64,000 nt of DNA from Streptomyces sp. NBC_00083. Lineage in GTDB: Bacteria; Actinomycetota; Actinomycetes; Streptomycetales; Streptomycetaceae. The notes below the pieces were generated by a model. It had not been told where the DNA came from and did not search any database. It saw nothing but the letters and a program-made list of their open reading frames with translations. The stretch lies in assembly GCF_026343295.1 (NCBI RefSeq), contig NZ_JAPELY010000001.1, positions 2,976,001 through 3,040,000 on the forward strand. The letters are read 5' to 3'. The first letter of the stretch is position 1. Every line of letters starts with the position of its first letter. This document shows positions 1 through 8,424 of this stretch, piece by piece. The translations under genes were made by a program, and so were the position numbers.

Positions 1-1
1 A

Positions 2-1207
2 CAGGCCGGACTGCAACTGGCGCTGGGACTCCAGGCGGCGGAGTACGACGTGACGCTGCTGTCGGAACGGACCGCCGAGGAGATCCGGCACGGCAGCATC
101 ACCTCGACACAGCTCATGCTCGGCCCGGCCCTCGCCCTGGAACGGTCAGCAGGCCTCAACCTCTGGGACGACCGGGCGCCCTTGCTGACCGGCCTGGAGG
201 TGACCCAGTGGGACCCGGCCGGGCCCGAGCCCCGCGCGAAGCGGTTCACCACCTCGTACGACGCCGAGGCCCGCTCGGTGGACCAGCGGGTCAAACTCCC
301 GGCGTGGCTCGACCTGTTCGCGGCGCGCGGCGGCCGGGTGGAAACCCGCGCGGTGGAGGCGCGCGACGTCGCGGGGATCGCCGCGCGCCACGACCTCACC
401 GTCGTCGCCACCGGCCGCGGCGCCCTCTCGGCGCTGTTCGGCCGCGACACGCGACGCTCGGTGTACGACCGTCCGCAGCGCACCCTTGCCGCGTTCTACG
501 CGCACGGCGTCACGGGGCGGGCCGACGAGTCCGACACGTGCCTGCGGGTCACCGTCGTACCCTCGGCGGGAGACGTGATCGTGCTCCGGGCGCTCACGGT
601 CGGCGGCCCGTGCGAGATCCTGCTCATGGAGGCCAAGTTCGGTGGCCCGTACGACTGTTGGGGCGACCGGCCGGAGCCTCGCGCAGGGCTGCGGCGCGCG
701 GTGGAGCTGCTGCGTGAGTACGCGCCGTGGGAGTACGAGCGCTTCGTGGGCGCCGAGCCCACCGACGCGGGCGCCGCGCTCTACGGCGCGGTCACGCCGA
801 CCGTGCGGCACGGCGTGGCCGAGCTGGGGGAGGGGCGATGCGTCCTCGGCATGGCGGACGCCGTCGTCGTCAACGATCCGCTCACGGGGCAGGGGGCCAA
901 CAACGCCGCCCGCTCCGCGGCCGGCTACCTCGACGCGATCCTCAAGCGCGGCGAGCTGCCGTACGACTCGCGATGGATGCGCCAGACCTTCGAGGAGTAC
1001 TGGGAGCAGGCGCGCCACTCCCAGGCCTTCACCGACCTGATGCTGCGTCAGCCACCGGCGGAGCAGGTGGGCCGGGTCCTCGGGGCCGCCTTCGAGCACC
1101 CCGAGGTCGCCCACCGGTTCGCCAACGGCTATGCCGACCCGCGCGACTACCGCGACTGGCTGATCGACCCGGCGCGGACCGACGCCTACCTCGCCGAGAT
1201 CCTCTAG
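2..1207 (+). CDS. Styrene/indole monooxygenase-type FAD epoxidase (5' partial)
   Basis: The reading frame is open from base 2, so the start lies outside the window; 401 residues are visible and only about 10 seem missing. It opens with the end of an FAD-binding Rossmann motif (QAGLQLALGL), followed by a region resembling StyA (RxVDQRVKLP, TGRGALSALF, GLQGAN-like DPLTGQGANN). Family members are reduced-flavin epoxidases that act on an alkene with a separate flavin reductase; no reductase gene is visible here. It is followed at 150 bp by a TPR gene and then a polyprenyl diphosphate synthase, so epoxidation of a prenyl chain is a reasonable but unproven role. The region match to the family is good; the substrate is inference. 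Confidence 0.8.
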   Translation, partial: QAGLQLALGLQAAEYDVTLLSERTAEEIRHGSITSTQLMLGPALALERSAGLNLWDDRAPLLTGLEVTQWDPAGPEPRAKRFTTSYDAEARSVDQRVKLPAWLDLFAARGGRVETRAVEARDVAGIAARHDLTVVATGRGALSALFGRDTRRSVYDRPQRTLAAFYAHGVTGRADESDTCLRVTVVPSAGDVIVLRALTVGGPCEILLMEAKFGGPYDCWGDRPEPRAGLRRAVELLREYAPWEYERFVGAEPTDAGAALYGAVTPTVRHGVAELGEGRCVLGMADAVVVNDPLTGQGANNAARSAAGYLDAILKRGELPYDSRWMRQTFEEYWEQARHSQAFTDLMLRQPPAEQVGRVLGAAFEHPEVAHRFANGYADPRDYRDWLIDPARTDAYLAEIL

Positions 1208-1358
1208 TACGGCTCGCGACTGACATCGGCGCCCCACGTCAGACTTCCGATGGACGGCACACGGGCTCTGAGGCTGACTCGTCACCACCCGGTTGTCTCA
1301 TAGCTTCTTGATCAAGGCGGAGCCACCTGCTCCACACCACGATCGAAGCGAGACCACC

Positions 1359-2417
1359 ATGTACGGCAAAGCGTTCGCGCCCGAATACCGGGGCACCCTG
1401 GGGGAGTTGTCGGTCAACACCTCACTGGAGGAGGTACTGGCCAAGGCCGTCGAGGAGCGGCGCAAGGCCGAAGTGACGTCGGGCGCAGTGGAGTTGGCGC
1501 ACGCCGGGCTCGCCGTAGCCGAAGCGAGCAGGCGGCTGGGGCGCGTCGAGGAAGCCGAGCAGGCGTGGAAGGACAGCTATCGCGCGGCCCGTGGCGTCGA
1601 CGACAAGGGCGCGATGGCCTGGGCGATGTGGAGCGGTGGCACCCTGGCCCGCCAGCGCGGGGACCTCGCCCTGGCCCGGCGCCGCCTCGCCATCGCGGCC
1701 GACCTCGCCGAACAGGGCGGTGACATCGTCGCCCGCGGCTACTCGCTCGCGGGTCTCGCCGAGACCGGGCGCATCCAGGGCGACTACGAGGCCGTCGGCC
1801 GGCTCCACGAACAACTGCTCGCCGAAGCCCGCCGGCGGGGCGAGGCCCGGCACACGGTGTGGGCGCTCGAAGGCATCGCACAGATGCACCGCAACACCGG
1901 GTCCTTCGACCGTGCGCTCGCCCTGTTCGAAGAGGCGGCACGGATAGCCGAGGACGCCGGGGACGACCGGGGCAGGGCGTGGGCGCTGCGGGGAATCGCC
2001 GATGTGCTCTCCGCCCAGGGCGACACCGGGCGGGCGCTGGCCCTGCTCACCGAGGCGGAGACGCTGTGCCGCGCGATCCAGCTGGTCAGCGCGCTCGCGT
2101 ACAACCACAAGATGCGCGGCAACGTGCTGTTCCGGGCGGGCCGCCACGCCGAGGCGGAGGAGTGCTACCGGGGCGCGCTGGAGGAGTTCCGGGCGATGGG
2201 CGAGCCGCGCGGCGAGACACTGGCCCGGCTCGGCCTGGTGAAGGCGCGGGCCCGACAGGGCCGCGCGGTGGACGAGACCGCCGCCGACCTGGACGACCTG
2301 GAGCGCGCGCTCCGCGCGATCGGGCTGCTGCGCGGCAGCGACATGATCAGCAAGGCGCGCACCGAACTGGGCGTCCCGTCGGCCGATGCCACCGCCACGA
2401 CCGCCGCCGCGCGCTGA
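1359..2417 (+). CDS. Tetratricopeptide-repeat protein
   Basis: The protein has 352 residues and no signal peptide. Most of it is a run of degenerate TPR helix pairs: stretches such as LGRVEEAEQAWKDSYRAA, GSFDRALALFEEAARIAE and GRHAEAEECYRGALEEF recur about every 40 residues. TPR arrays usually dock partner proteins, so an adaptor role for the enzymes encoded beside it is plausible; no catalytic motif is seen. I chose ATG 1359 (MYGKAF) because the frame upstream, back to a TTG at 1293, has poor coding character. The gene ends 45 bp before the polyprenyl synthase and probably shares its transcript. The call as TPR is firm; the biological role is not. Confidence 0.75.
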   Translation: MYGKAFAPEYRGTLGELSVNTSLEEVLAKAVEERRKAEVTSGAVELAHAGLAVAEASRRLGRVEEAEQAWKDSYRAARGVDDKGAMAWAMWSGGTLARQRGDLALARRRLAIAADLAEQGGDIVARGYSLAGLAETGRIQGDYEAVGRLHEQLLAEARRRGEARHTVWALEGIAQMHRNTGSFDRALALFEEAARIAEDAGDDRGRAWALRGIADVLSAQGDTGRALALLTEAETLCRAIQLVSALAYNHKMRGNVLFRAGRHAEAEECYRGALEEFRAMGEPRGETLARLGLVKARARQGRAVDETAADLDDLERALRAIGLLRGSDMISKARTELGVPSADATATTAAAR

Positions 2418-2462
2418 GTCCCGCGCCGCTCTCCGTACCCCCCACGACAGGAACGGAACCGC

Positions 2463-3590
2463 ATGTCGATCCACACCGCTCCGCACACCGCACCCCCCAC
2501 CAGCTCCACGCCCCCGGCCGGCTCCGCTCCCTCTCCCGGCTCCGCGCCGCACCCCGGCGCCCGGCCGACCGCGGCCGCCACGCTCGCCCGATGCCGGGAC
2601 CTGGTCGAGCCCGCCCTGCGCAGGGCCGTACGGGAACTGCATCCGGGCCCGCGCCGCATCGCGTCGCACGCGTTCGGGTGGTGCGAGACGGACGGCACGC
2701 CGCGGGCCGGCGGCGGGGGCAAGGGCGTCCGGCAGGCGTTCGTCGTCCTCGGCGCGGAGGCCGCCGGCGCCCCCGCCGGTGCGGCGGTTCCGGGCGCAGT
2801 GGCGATCGAGCTGATCCACACCTTCTCCCTGATGCACGACGACATCATGGACGGCGACGGCCGCCGCCGGCATCGCGACAGCGCCTGGAAGGCCTTCGGC
2901 ACCGGCCCCGCGCTCCTGGCGGGCGACGCCCTGTTCGCCCTCGGCGTGCGTACGCTGGCCGAGGTCGGCGGAGCGCGAGGTGGCGAGGCGATAGGCCAAC
3001 TCACCTCGATGCTGGGTGAGTTGGTGCACGGGCAGGCCGACGACGAGCTGTTCGAGTCGCGGCCGTGGTCCGGCGACACGGCTGTGGGCCTGGGGGAGTA
3101 CCGGGCCATGGCGGAGCGCAAGACGGGCGCACTGCTCGGCTGCGCCGCGGCCCTCGGGCCGGTGCTCGCGGGTGCGCCGCCGAGGGTCACGGACGCGCTC
3201 GGGCGGGCCGGCCGGCAGTGGGGCCTCGCGTTCCAGGCGGTCGACGATGTCCTCGGCATTTGGGGCGAGCCGGGCATCACCGGCAAGCCGGCCTACAGTG
3301 ACCTGCGGCGCGCGAAGAAGACGCTGCCCGTCCTCGGCGCGATGGCCCAGGACCCCTCCCTCGGCCCCCGGCTCGACCGGCTGCTCGCCGCGGACGGGGC
3401 GTTGGACCCCGCTTGCCTGCGGCGGGCCGCCGACCTGGTGGAGAAGGCGGGCGGCCGTGCGTACGCCCTGCGTGAGGCCCGCGCCCGGGTGGCCGCGGGC
3501 CGCGACCACCTGCGGGCCGTGCCGCTGGCCGGGCCGGCCGTGGACGAACTCGTCGCCCTGTCCGACCTGTTCCTGAACCGGCAGCGGTAA
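2463..3590 (+). CDS. All-trans polyprenyl diphosphate synthase
   Basis: The protein has 375 residues: a Pro/Ser-rich N-terminal tail of about 35 residues, then an isoprenoid synthase fold. The first aspartate-rich motif DDIMD is at residues 126-130 and the second, DDVLG, at 261-265; both bind Mg-diphosphate. FARM context HTFSLMHDD and the Lys-rich substrate site region are as expected for short-chain (C15-C25) synthases that condense IPP with allylic diphosphates. The residue pattern before DDIMD does not let me fix chain length by eye. It follows the TPR gene by 45 bp and converges with the 2OG oxygenase gene, whose end is 30 bp away. Together with the epoxidase-like gene upstream it suggests a terpenoid pathway. 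Confidence 0.9.
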   Translation: MSIHTAPHTAPPTSSTPPAGSAPSPGSAPHPGARPTAAATLARCRDLVEPALRRAVRELHPGPRRIASHAFGWCETDGTPRAGGGGKGVRQAFVVLGAEAAGAPAGAAVPGAVAIELIHTFSLMHDDIMDGDGRRRHRDSAWKAFGTGPALLAGDALFALGVRTLAEVGGARGGEAIGQLTSMLGELVHGQADDELFESRPWSGDTAVGLGEYRAMAERKTGALLGCAAALGPVLAGAPPRVTDALGRAGRQWGLAFQAVDDVLGIWGEPGITGKPAYSDLRRAKKTLPVLGAMAQDPSLGPRLDRLLAADGALDPACLRRAADLVEKAGGRAYALREARARVAAGRDHLRAVPLAGPAVDELVALSDLFLNRQR

Positions 3591-3620
3591 CTCCCGCTGT
3601 GCGGCGCCGAGTTGCGCCCA

Positions 3621-4667
3621 CTACGACGTGAGCGCGGCGCCGGCGAGCGGGCGGTCCGTGAGCAGCAGGTCCGCGTGGTGGCGGGCGGCGACCAGCGGAT
3701 GGGCGCGGAGCTTGCCCTTCAGTTCGTTGCGCCCGTACTCGGCGAAGAGGGGGTTCGCCGGGTCGACGGTCGCCCCGGGGGCGTGCGCGGCGTGGGGGAA
3801 GGGCAGCGGTTCGATCCGGGCGTCGAGGCGCGGGTTGTAGAAGAACGGCACCGAGAACCGTTCGGTCGCTCCGGGCGGGCTCACCACGCGGTGGTTGGTG
3901 GCGAGCAGATAGCCGTTGGTCGCCACTTCCAGCAGCTCGCCCAGGTTGACGACGAAGGCGCCGGGCAGCGGCGGCACGGCGTGGAAGCGGCCGTCCTCCC
4001 GCTGCACCTGGAGCCCGCCGACGGTGTCCTGGTGGAGCAGGGTGAGGAACCCGTAGTCCTTGTGGGCGCCGACGCCCTGCGCGGTGCCGTCGCCCGCGCT
4101 GCCGGGGTAGCGCACCAGCTTCAGGTGGAGATGGGCCCGGTCGCCGAAGATGTCGTCGTAGAAGCCCTGGGGTGCGCCGATCGCGGCGAGCAGCTCGTGC
4201 AGCAGCTTCTCGGCGACGGCGCTGAGCCGGTCGATCCAGGTGAGCGCCGCGGTCCGCAGCCCGGGAAGGGCGTCGGGCCACTGGTTGGGGCCCTGCAGCC
4301 ACCAGTACGGGGGCTCGCCGGGGCCGGGTATGCGGGCGGGCCGCTCGGCGCCGATGTCGAGCTGGTCGCGCCAGTCGCGTGAGCCGCCGGTGCGTTCGTC
4401 GCCGACGCGGGTGTAGCCGCGGAAGTGGGGCGAGTTGACGTTGTCGATGGCGAGCCGGTCCGCCTCCGGCAGCCGGAAGAACGCCCGCATGGTGTCGTTG
4501 AGCGCGGCGGTCTCGGCGTCGGTGACGCCGTGCCCGACGAGCTGGAAGAAGCCGACGCCGTGCGCGGCGCTGTGGAGCTGGGTGTGCAGGCGCCGACGGG
4601 CCTCGGGGCCGCGGTCGGCGGCGGAGAGGTCGATGACGGGGAGCTGTGAAGAAGACACGTACGACAT
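3621..4667 (-). CDS. 2-oxoglutarate/Fe(II) oxygenase, isopenicillin N synthase family
   Basis: The protein has 348 residues if started at ATG 4667 (MSYVSSSQLPVIDL); ATG 4676 (MAPMSYV) is an equally possible start three codons upstream. It has the DIOX_N segment (PVIDLSA, GFFQLVGHGV) and the 2OG-FeII_Oxy core. The iron facial triad is visible as H202-x-D204 (AHKDYGFLTLL) and H259 (TNHRVV), and the co-substrate anchor as R270-x-S272 (RFSVPFF). Such enzymes hydroxylate, desaturate or cyclise small molecules and also include ethylene-forming-like proteins. Transcription converges on the polyprenyl synthase gene, so it may be part of the same biosynthetic locus or a neighbour; the substrate cannot be read from the sequence. 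Confidence 0.85.
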   Translation of the reverse strand: MSYVSSSQLPVIDLSAADRGPEARRRLHTQLHSAAHGVGFFQLVGHGVTDAETAALNDTMRAFFRLPEADRLAIDNVNSPHFRGYTRVGDERTGGSRDWRDQLDIGAERPARIPGPGEPPYWWLQGPNQWPDALPGLRTAALTWIDRLSAVAEKLLHELLAAIGAPQGFYDDIFGDRAHLHLKLVRYPGSAGDGTAQGVGAHKDYGFLTLLHQDTVGGLQVQREDGRFHAVPPLPGAFVVNLGELLEVATNGYLLATNHRVVSPPGATERFSVPFFYNPRLDARIEPLPFPHAAHAPGATVDPANPLFAEYGRNELKGKLRAHPLVAARHHADLLLTDRPLAGAALTS

Positions 4668-4878
4668 GGGAGCCATCCGCTGGGGGTGCCCCGGCCGGCG
4701 CGGGCGCGGTGGGGGTACGGGGAGAGAAGGGGGGCCTGGGTCAGCGGTGGGCGCGACAGGCCATGCTCGTGACGCGGACGTAGTCCACGTGGCGGCGTCG
4801 AACGAGCGGAGGCATGTGGCCCAGGGTACTCCTGGGCACCACGAGCGCACCTGTGACCACCCTCACAGCCACCCACCC
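4668..4878. other. Upstream region of the 2OG oxygenase gene
   Basis: This 210-bp stretch lies between the start of the oxygenase gene and the repeat block. It must contain the oxygenase promoter on the minus strand. I see no clear gene, no strong hairpin and no convincing -10/-35 pair. Confidence 0.4.
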
Positions 4879-5475
4879 GGGGCTCCGCCCCAGACCCCGC
4901 TCACGCCGTGAGCCCACTCGTCCTCAATCGCCGGACGGGCTGAGGATGCCTCGACTGGGCATGCTGCCAAGGCCGGCCCACCTGGGGGCGCGGGGAACTG
5001 CGCGGGACGCGGGCACGGTCCGCAGGCGTGGGCGGGGTGTCCTGGGGCTCCGCCCCAGACCCCGTTCGCGCCTGAAGGGCGCTCGTCCTCAATCGCCGGA
5101 CAGGCTGAGGTGGCCTGCACGGGCGGGGGGTCGAGCAGCCGGACGGCCCGAGGGTGTCCATGCTGGGCATTCTGCCAAGGCCGGCCCACCTGGGGGCGCG
5201 GGGAACTGCGCGGGACGCGGGCACGGTCCGCAGTCGAAGGGCGGGGTGTCCTGGGGCTCCGCCCCAGACCCCGGTTCGCGCCTGAAGGGCGCTCGTCCTC
5301 AAACGCCGGACGGGCTGAGGTGGCCCGCATGGGGCCGGGGTCGAGCAGCCGGACGGGCTGGGGTGGCCTGCATGGGCCGGGGTCGAGGAGCCGGGCGGGC
5401 CGGGGTCGTCGGGAGTGGGCATCCTGCCGAGGGCAAGCCACCCAGGGGCGCGGGGAACTGCGCGGGATGTGCGTA
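4879..5475. repeat. Three tandem copies of a composite intergenic repeat
   Basis: Three copies start at 4879, 5044 and 5253, with periods of 165 and 209 bp. Each copy begins with a short palindromic box (ggggctccgccccagacccc), continues with a box around ctcgtcctcaa and cgccggac(g/a)ggctgag, and ends with a box ggggcgcggggaactgcgcg followed by gg(g/a)(a/t). Between boxes the spacer varies in length; the third copy repeats the ccggacgggctg-type segment internally. From general knowledge these boxes occur widely in Streptomyces intergenic DNA, but usually singly. No gene is supported in this stretch. Confidence 0.85.
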
Positions 5476-5658
5476 CCGTTCGCGACGCGGAAGCGGCCCC
5501 CGTCGTGGGAACGGCCTACGGGCCGACGGCGTCCCCGTCAACGCCCGGCCCGGCGGCCGGAGTTGAGGTGAGGGCGTCGTGCGGCCCGTCAGGGAGGAGC
5601 CGTCGTGCCCCGGGTCCGAGAAGCGTCGCTTCGCGGAGTCGGGGCGCGGCGTCCGGCG

Positions 5659-6099
5659 TCAGGTCTTGCGGGACCTGCTCATCAACATGCCGCCCGCGAC
5701 CAGGGAGAACAGGCACACGCATGCGCCCGTGATGACATTGCTGAGGATGGCTCCGGTGCCGGCGCTCCGTGCGACGACCCAGGGAGAGACGATCAGCCAC
5801 GCACCCAGGAGCAGAACCACGAAATTCAGGTCCTGCGACCTCTCCGGGACCATCGACATGCACAGACCCAGAACCGCGAGGGCTATGCCGACGATCAGGT
5901 TGCTGATGGCGAGAGTGGGCTTGGCGGCCGAGAAGTGGACCGTCCAGCCGGAGATCGCGGCGTAGATACCGGCGAGGATCACGAGTTCCTCGACGGCCGC
6001 GACACCACGGGTTTCCATCACCCGTGCGTAGCGGTCCCGCATTTCCGATGCATCGGGGTGCCCCGAGAGATCTCCAGGGCGGTGTGAGACGTCGGCCAT
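5659..6099 (-). CDS. SPW-repeat membrane protein
   Basis: The protein has 146 residues with four hydrophobic helices arranged as two similar halves. The SPW signature is visible as SGW in the first half (GIYAAISGWTVHF) and SPW in the second (GAWLIVSPWVV). Family members are small integral membrane proteins of unknown function, common in actinobacteria and often stress linked. Start ATG 6099 (MADVSHRPG) is chosen because AAGGAGG lies 9 bp upstream; the longer frame to 6165 has no such site. The gene stands alone, facing away from the methyltransferase gene at 6347. Confidence 0.85.
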   Translation of the reverse strand: MADVSHRPGDLSGHPDASEMRDRYARVMETRGVAAVEELVILAGIYAAISGWTVHFSAAKPTLAISNLIVGIALAVLGLCMSMVPERSQDLNFVVLLLGAWLIVSPWVVARSAGTGAILSNVITGACVCLFSLVAGGMLMSRSRKT

Positions 6100-6346
6100 C
6101 CGACTCGCCTCCTTCTGAAAAGTCTGCACGTCTGGCCGCGCTGCGACACGATGTCGCCATCCCATTGTGCGCTTATCTGCCCTTTATGAGTAGCTGGAGC
6201 GTTAAGTAATTTTTGGGTGTTTTGTGCAGCACGGCATGTGGTGGAGCGGACACCTTGCGTGCTCGCGGCGGACGCGTCGACGCGGGGACGCCCCCACCAC
6301 GCCCTGCGGTCACCCTCCGGTCACCCGGGGAAGGTAGGACCGGACC

Positions 6347-7276
6347 ATGTCACCCACGACGAGTGAGCCGGCGACCGCGTCCCCGGCCCGTTTCTCCGAT
6401 GTCAAAGGCTGGTTCTGGCCCGCCGATCAGCTCCTGTTCGACTGGTTCCTGAACCGGCAGGCCCAACTCCCGGACCACTCAGGTGATTTGCTCGAACTGG
6501 GTGCCTATCTCGGCAAGAGCGCGATCTTCCTCGGTGGCCATCTGCGCCCCGGCGAGCGGTTCACGGTGTGCGACCTCTTCGATTCGCCGGCACCGGACGA
6601 CCCCAACAGCGCCGAGATGGACAAGTCGTACGCCACGCTGACCAGGGACGCCTTCGAGACGAACTACCTTGCCTTTCACCCGGAGTTGCCCACCATCGTG
6701 CAGGGGCCGACCTCGGTCATCGGTTCGCGCGTCGAGGCGGGCAGCTGCCGCTTCATCCATGTCGACGCCTCACATCTGTACGAGCATGTGCACGGCGACA
6801 TCGTGGCGGCGAGGAAGCTCGCCGCTCCGGAAGCGGTCGTGGCCTTCGACGACTTCCGGGCCGAGCACTGCCCCGGCGTCGCGGCGGCGGTCTGGGGCGC
6901 GGTCGCGACGCAGGAACTGCGGCTCATCTGCATCACCGCCACCAAGGCGTACGGCACCTGGGGCGACGCCGCGCCGGTGCGGGCCGAACTCCTGACGTGG
7001 CTGGAGTCGCGCCCGGACCTGTGGCACGGAGTGGAGGAGGTGGCGGGCGCGCCGCTGATCAGGATCAGCGGCAAGAAGGCCCAGGCGCCCGCACCGCCGC
7101 AGCCGCTCCACCCGGCTCCGTCGGACGAGCCGATCGGTCCGGAGGCGCCGGAGGCGGCGGGAGCGTCGCAGGTGCCGGGGGCGCCGCTCGCTCCTGCTGT
7201 GCCGGTCGCGCCGGCCGCCCCGACCGCGAGCCGGGGGCTGTTGGCCCGAGCCCTCGGGGCCCGGCGCCGGCGCTGA
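6347..7276 (+). CDS. Class I SAM-dependent methyltransferase (Methyltransf_24 type)
   Basis: The protein has 309 residues. Motif I of the SAM-binding Rossmann fold is LLELGAYLGKSAIFLGG around residues 46-62, the acidic end of beta2 is in FTVCDLFDS, and a motif IV-like DDFRAEHCPG follows. This layout fits the cephalosporin-hydroxylase/Methyltransf_24 group, which often sits in sugar or lipid modification loci. After about residue 240 the tail is Pro/Ala-rich and low complexity (APAPPQPLHPAPSDEP and similar) and ends in a basic RRR stretch, suggesting a flexible, possibly surface-binding C terminus. ATG 6347 is preceded by ggaaggtagga. The strong hairpin at 7308-7339 ends the transcript. The substrate is unknown. 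Confidence 0.75.
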   Translation: MSPTTSEPATASPARFSDVKGWFWPADQLLFDWFLNRQAQLPDHSGDLLELGAYLGKSAIFLGGHLRPGERFTVCDLFDSPAPDDPNSAEMDKSYATLTRDAFETNYLAFHPELPTIVQGPTSVIGSRVEAGSCRFIHVDASHLYEHVHGDIVAARKLAAPEAVVAFDDFRAEHCPGVAAAVWGAVATQELRLICITATKAYGTWGDAAPVRAELLTWLESRPDLWHGVEEVAGAPLIRISGKKAQAPAPPQPLHPAPSDEPIGPEAPEAAGASQVPGAPLAPAVPVAPAAPTASRGLLARALGARRRR

Positions 7277-7307
7277 TTACCCGATAGGTCTCAGGGTGCG
7301 AGCGTCA

Positions 7308-7339
7308 GTGTGCCGCGTCCACCTGTGGGCGCGGCACAC
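7308..7339. terminator. Bidirectional terminator hairpin
   Basis: A ten-base-pair perfect stem (gtgtgccgcg with cgcggcacac) extends inward through a T-G wobble and ccac/gtgg, leaving a two-base loop. It lies between the converging methyltransferase gene and the truncated esterase remnant, so it can serve both strands. There is no U-tract, as is usual in Streptomyces. Confidence 0.75.
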
Positions 7340-7366
7340 ATCTTCGGACCCCATACTGCACGAAAT

Positions 7367-7627
7367 CTAGTGGTCGACGACCACACCAACGCCTTGCTCC
7401 TGTCCGAACAGGTCCGTCCAGGAGCCGAAGAACAGGAACGAGTTGTTGGTGGCGAGCCCCACCGCGGCGAACACCAGCACCTGCGTGGCCACCAGCAGGC
7501 CGAGCCGGCCCAGGAACGTCTTCCAGTGCTGGCGGGCCAGGCGCGGCCACAGCCAGATGGTGACGACGAACATCACCACGGCGCACAGCACGGTCAATAC
7601 CAGCACCTTGTTACTCGTGAGACCCAT
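7367..7627 (-). pseudogene. N-terminal membrane module of an esterase, catalytic domain missing
   Basis: The 86-residue frame (start ATG 7627, MGLTSNKVLV) holds two or three transmembrane helices and stops with TAG just after GQEQGVGVVVDH. From memory, Streptomyces esterase/alpha-beta-hydrolase proteins carry just such an N-terminal membrane module, ending in a segment like FGxExxQGVVVDH and continuing into a secreted catalytic domain. Here the frame ends there and no esterase-like sequence follows in any frame before the terminator at 7308. I therefore read it as a 3'-truncated remnant. It could instead be a functional small membrane protein; its codon usage is still good. Confidence 0.6.
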
Positions 7628-7766
7628 GGGTCGACAAAACTCTCTGCCAGAAGAACGCCCGGCGCACCCGGGCGGCACCGCTCGGGGGTGCTCAGGAAGG
7701 TAGACAGGCAAGCGGGCCGATCCGTTCCCGTGCGCCCACGGAATTCGGCCCCGTGGTGTCCGGACG

Positions 7767-8246
7767 TCAGAGTTCCCTGACGAACCGGCGACCCGGGCGC
7801 CCGTTCAGCTGGATGGCCTCGGTGGGGACGAACCCCGTGCGCGTCAGGACCGCGTGGGAGGCGGCGTTGTCCAGGGTGACCTTGGCGCGCAGCGTGATGA
7901 GACCGTACCGCTGCGAGGCGAGCGTGCAGATCTCCTGCACACATGCCGTGGCCAGACCCTTCCCGGCGGCCCGTTCGGCGATCCGGTAGCCGAGTTCGGC
8001 CGAGCCGTCTTCCACGTCGAGCAGGTTGATCCGGCCCAGCACCTCACCGTCCTCGTCCACCACCACGTGGAAGAAGCAGATGCCCGCCTCCTGTTCGGCG
8101 AGCAGCGCCTGGTGGCGCGTGTCGAAGTGGGTGAAGTAGTCATCACCCCGGTCGGGAATCGACGCCGCGAAATAGCGGCGGTTCTCCCGCTCGAATCTCA
8201 GGAGCGCCGGGGCGTGGTCGAGGCGGAGAAGCTGAAGCTCAGGCAT
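7767..8246 (-). CDS. GNAT N-acetyltransferase (RimJ/RimL-like)
   Basis: The protein has 159 residues spanning one GNAT domain of the Acetyltransf_3 subgroup. The central strand and acetyl-CoA pyrophosphate loop are ELGYRIAERAAGKGLATA (the expected R/Q-x-x-G-x-A pattern), followed by LRAKVTLDNAASHAVLTRTGF, typical for motif B with an asparagine before the C-terminal helix. Such enzymes acetylate protein N termini, ribosomal proteins or small amines using acetyl-CoA in the cytoplasm. A -10 box TAGCCT lies six bases before ATG, suggesting a leaderless transcript. It is divergent from the ECF sigma gene at 8425, but no functional link is shown. Confidence 0.88.
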   Translation of the reverse strand: MPELQLLRLDHAPALLRFERENRRYFAASIPDRGDDYFTHFDTRHQALLAEQEAGICFFHVVVDEDGEVLGRINLLDVEDGSAELGYRIAERAAGKGLATACVQEICTLASQRYGLITLRAKVTLDNAASHAVLTRTGFVPTEAIQLNGRPGRRFVREL

Positions 8247-8252
8247 GCGCCC

Positions 8253-8258
8253 AGGCTA
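8253..8258 (-). promoter_or_regulatory. -10 box of a leaderless GNAT transcript
   Basis: TAGCCT on the minus strand, six bases before ATG 8246, fits the TAGnnT consensus and the spacing seen for leaderless Streptomyces mRNAs. No ribosome-binding site fits between it and the start. Confidence 0.5.
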
Positions 8259-8424
8259 CGCACCGGTGGCACGGCGGCAGTTGGAGGGCGCCGTGCGGCG
8301 GTGTGGGGAGGCGGCAGGAAGCGGCGTCCCGCCCGGATGGGGGAGTGGGTGGCGCCGCGTGACACCGGCGCGCGGCCCGGCCACGCTTGCCGCGCCACGC
8401 CCGCGGCTGCTCTGATGGGTCGCC

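Noticed and set aside
4879..5475. CRISPR array
   Set aside because: The repeat unit is long and composite (165-209 bp), spacers are not unique and uniform, and no cas genes are present.
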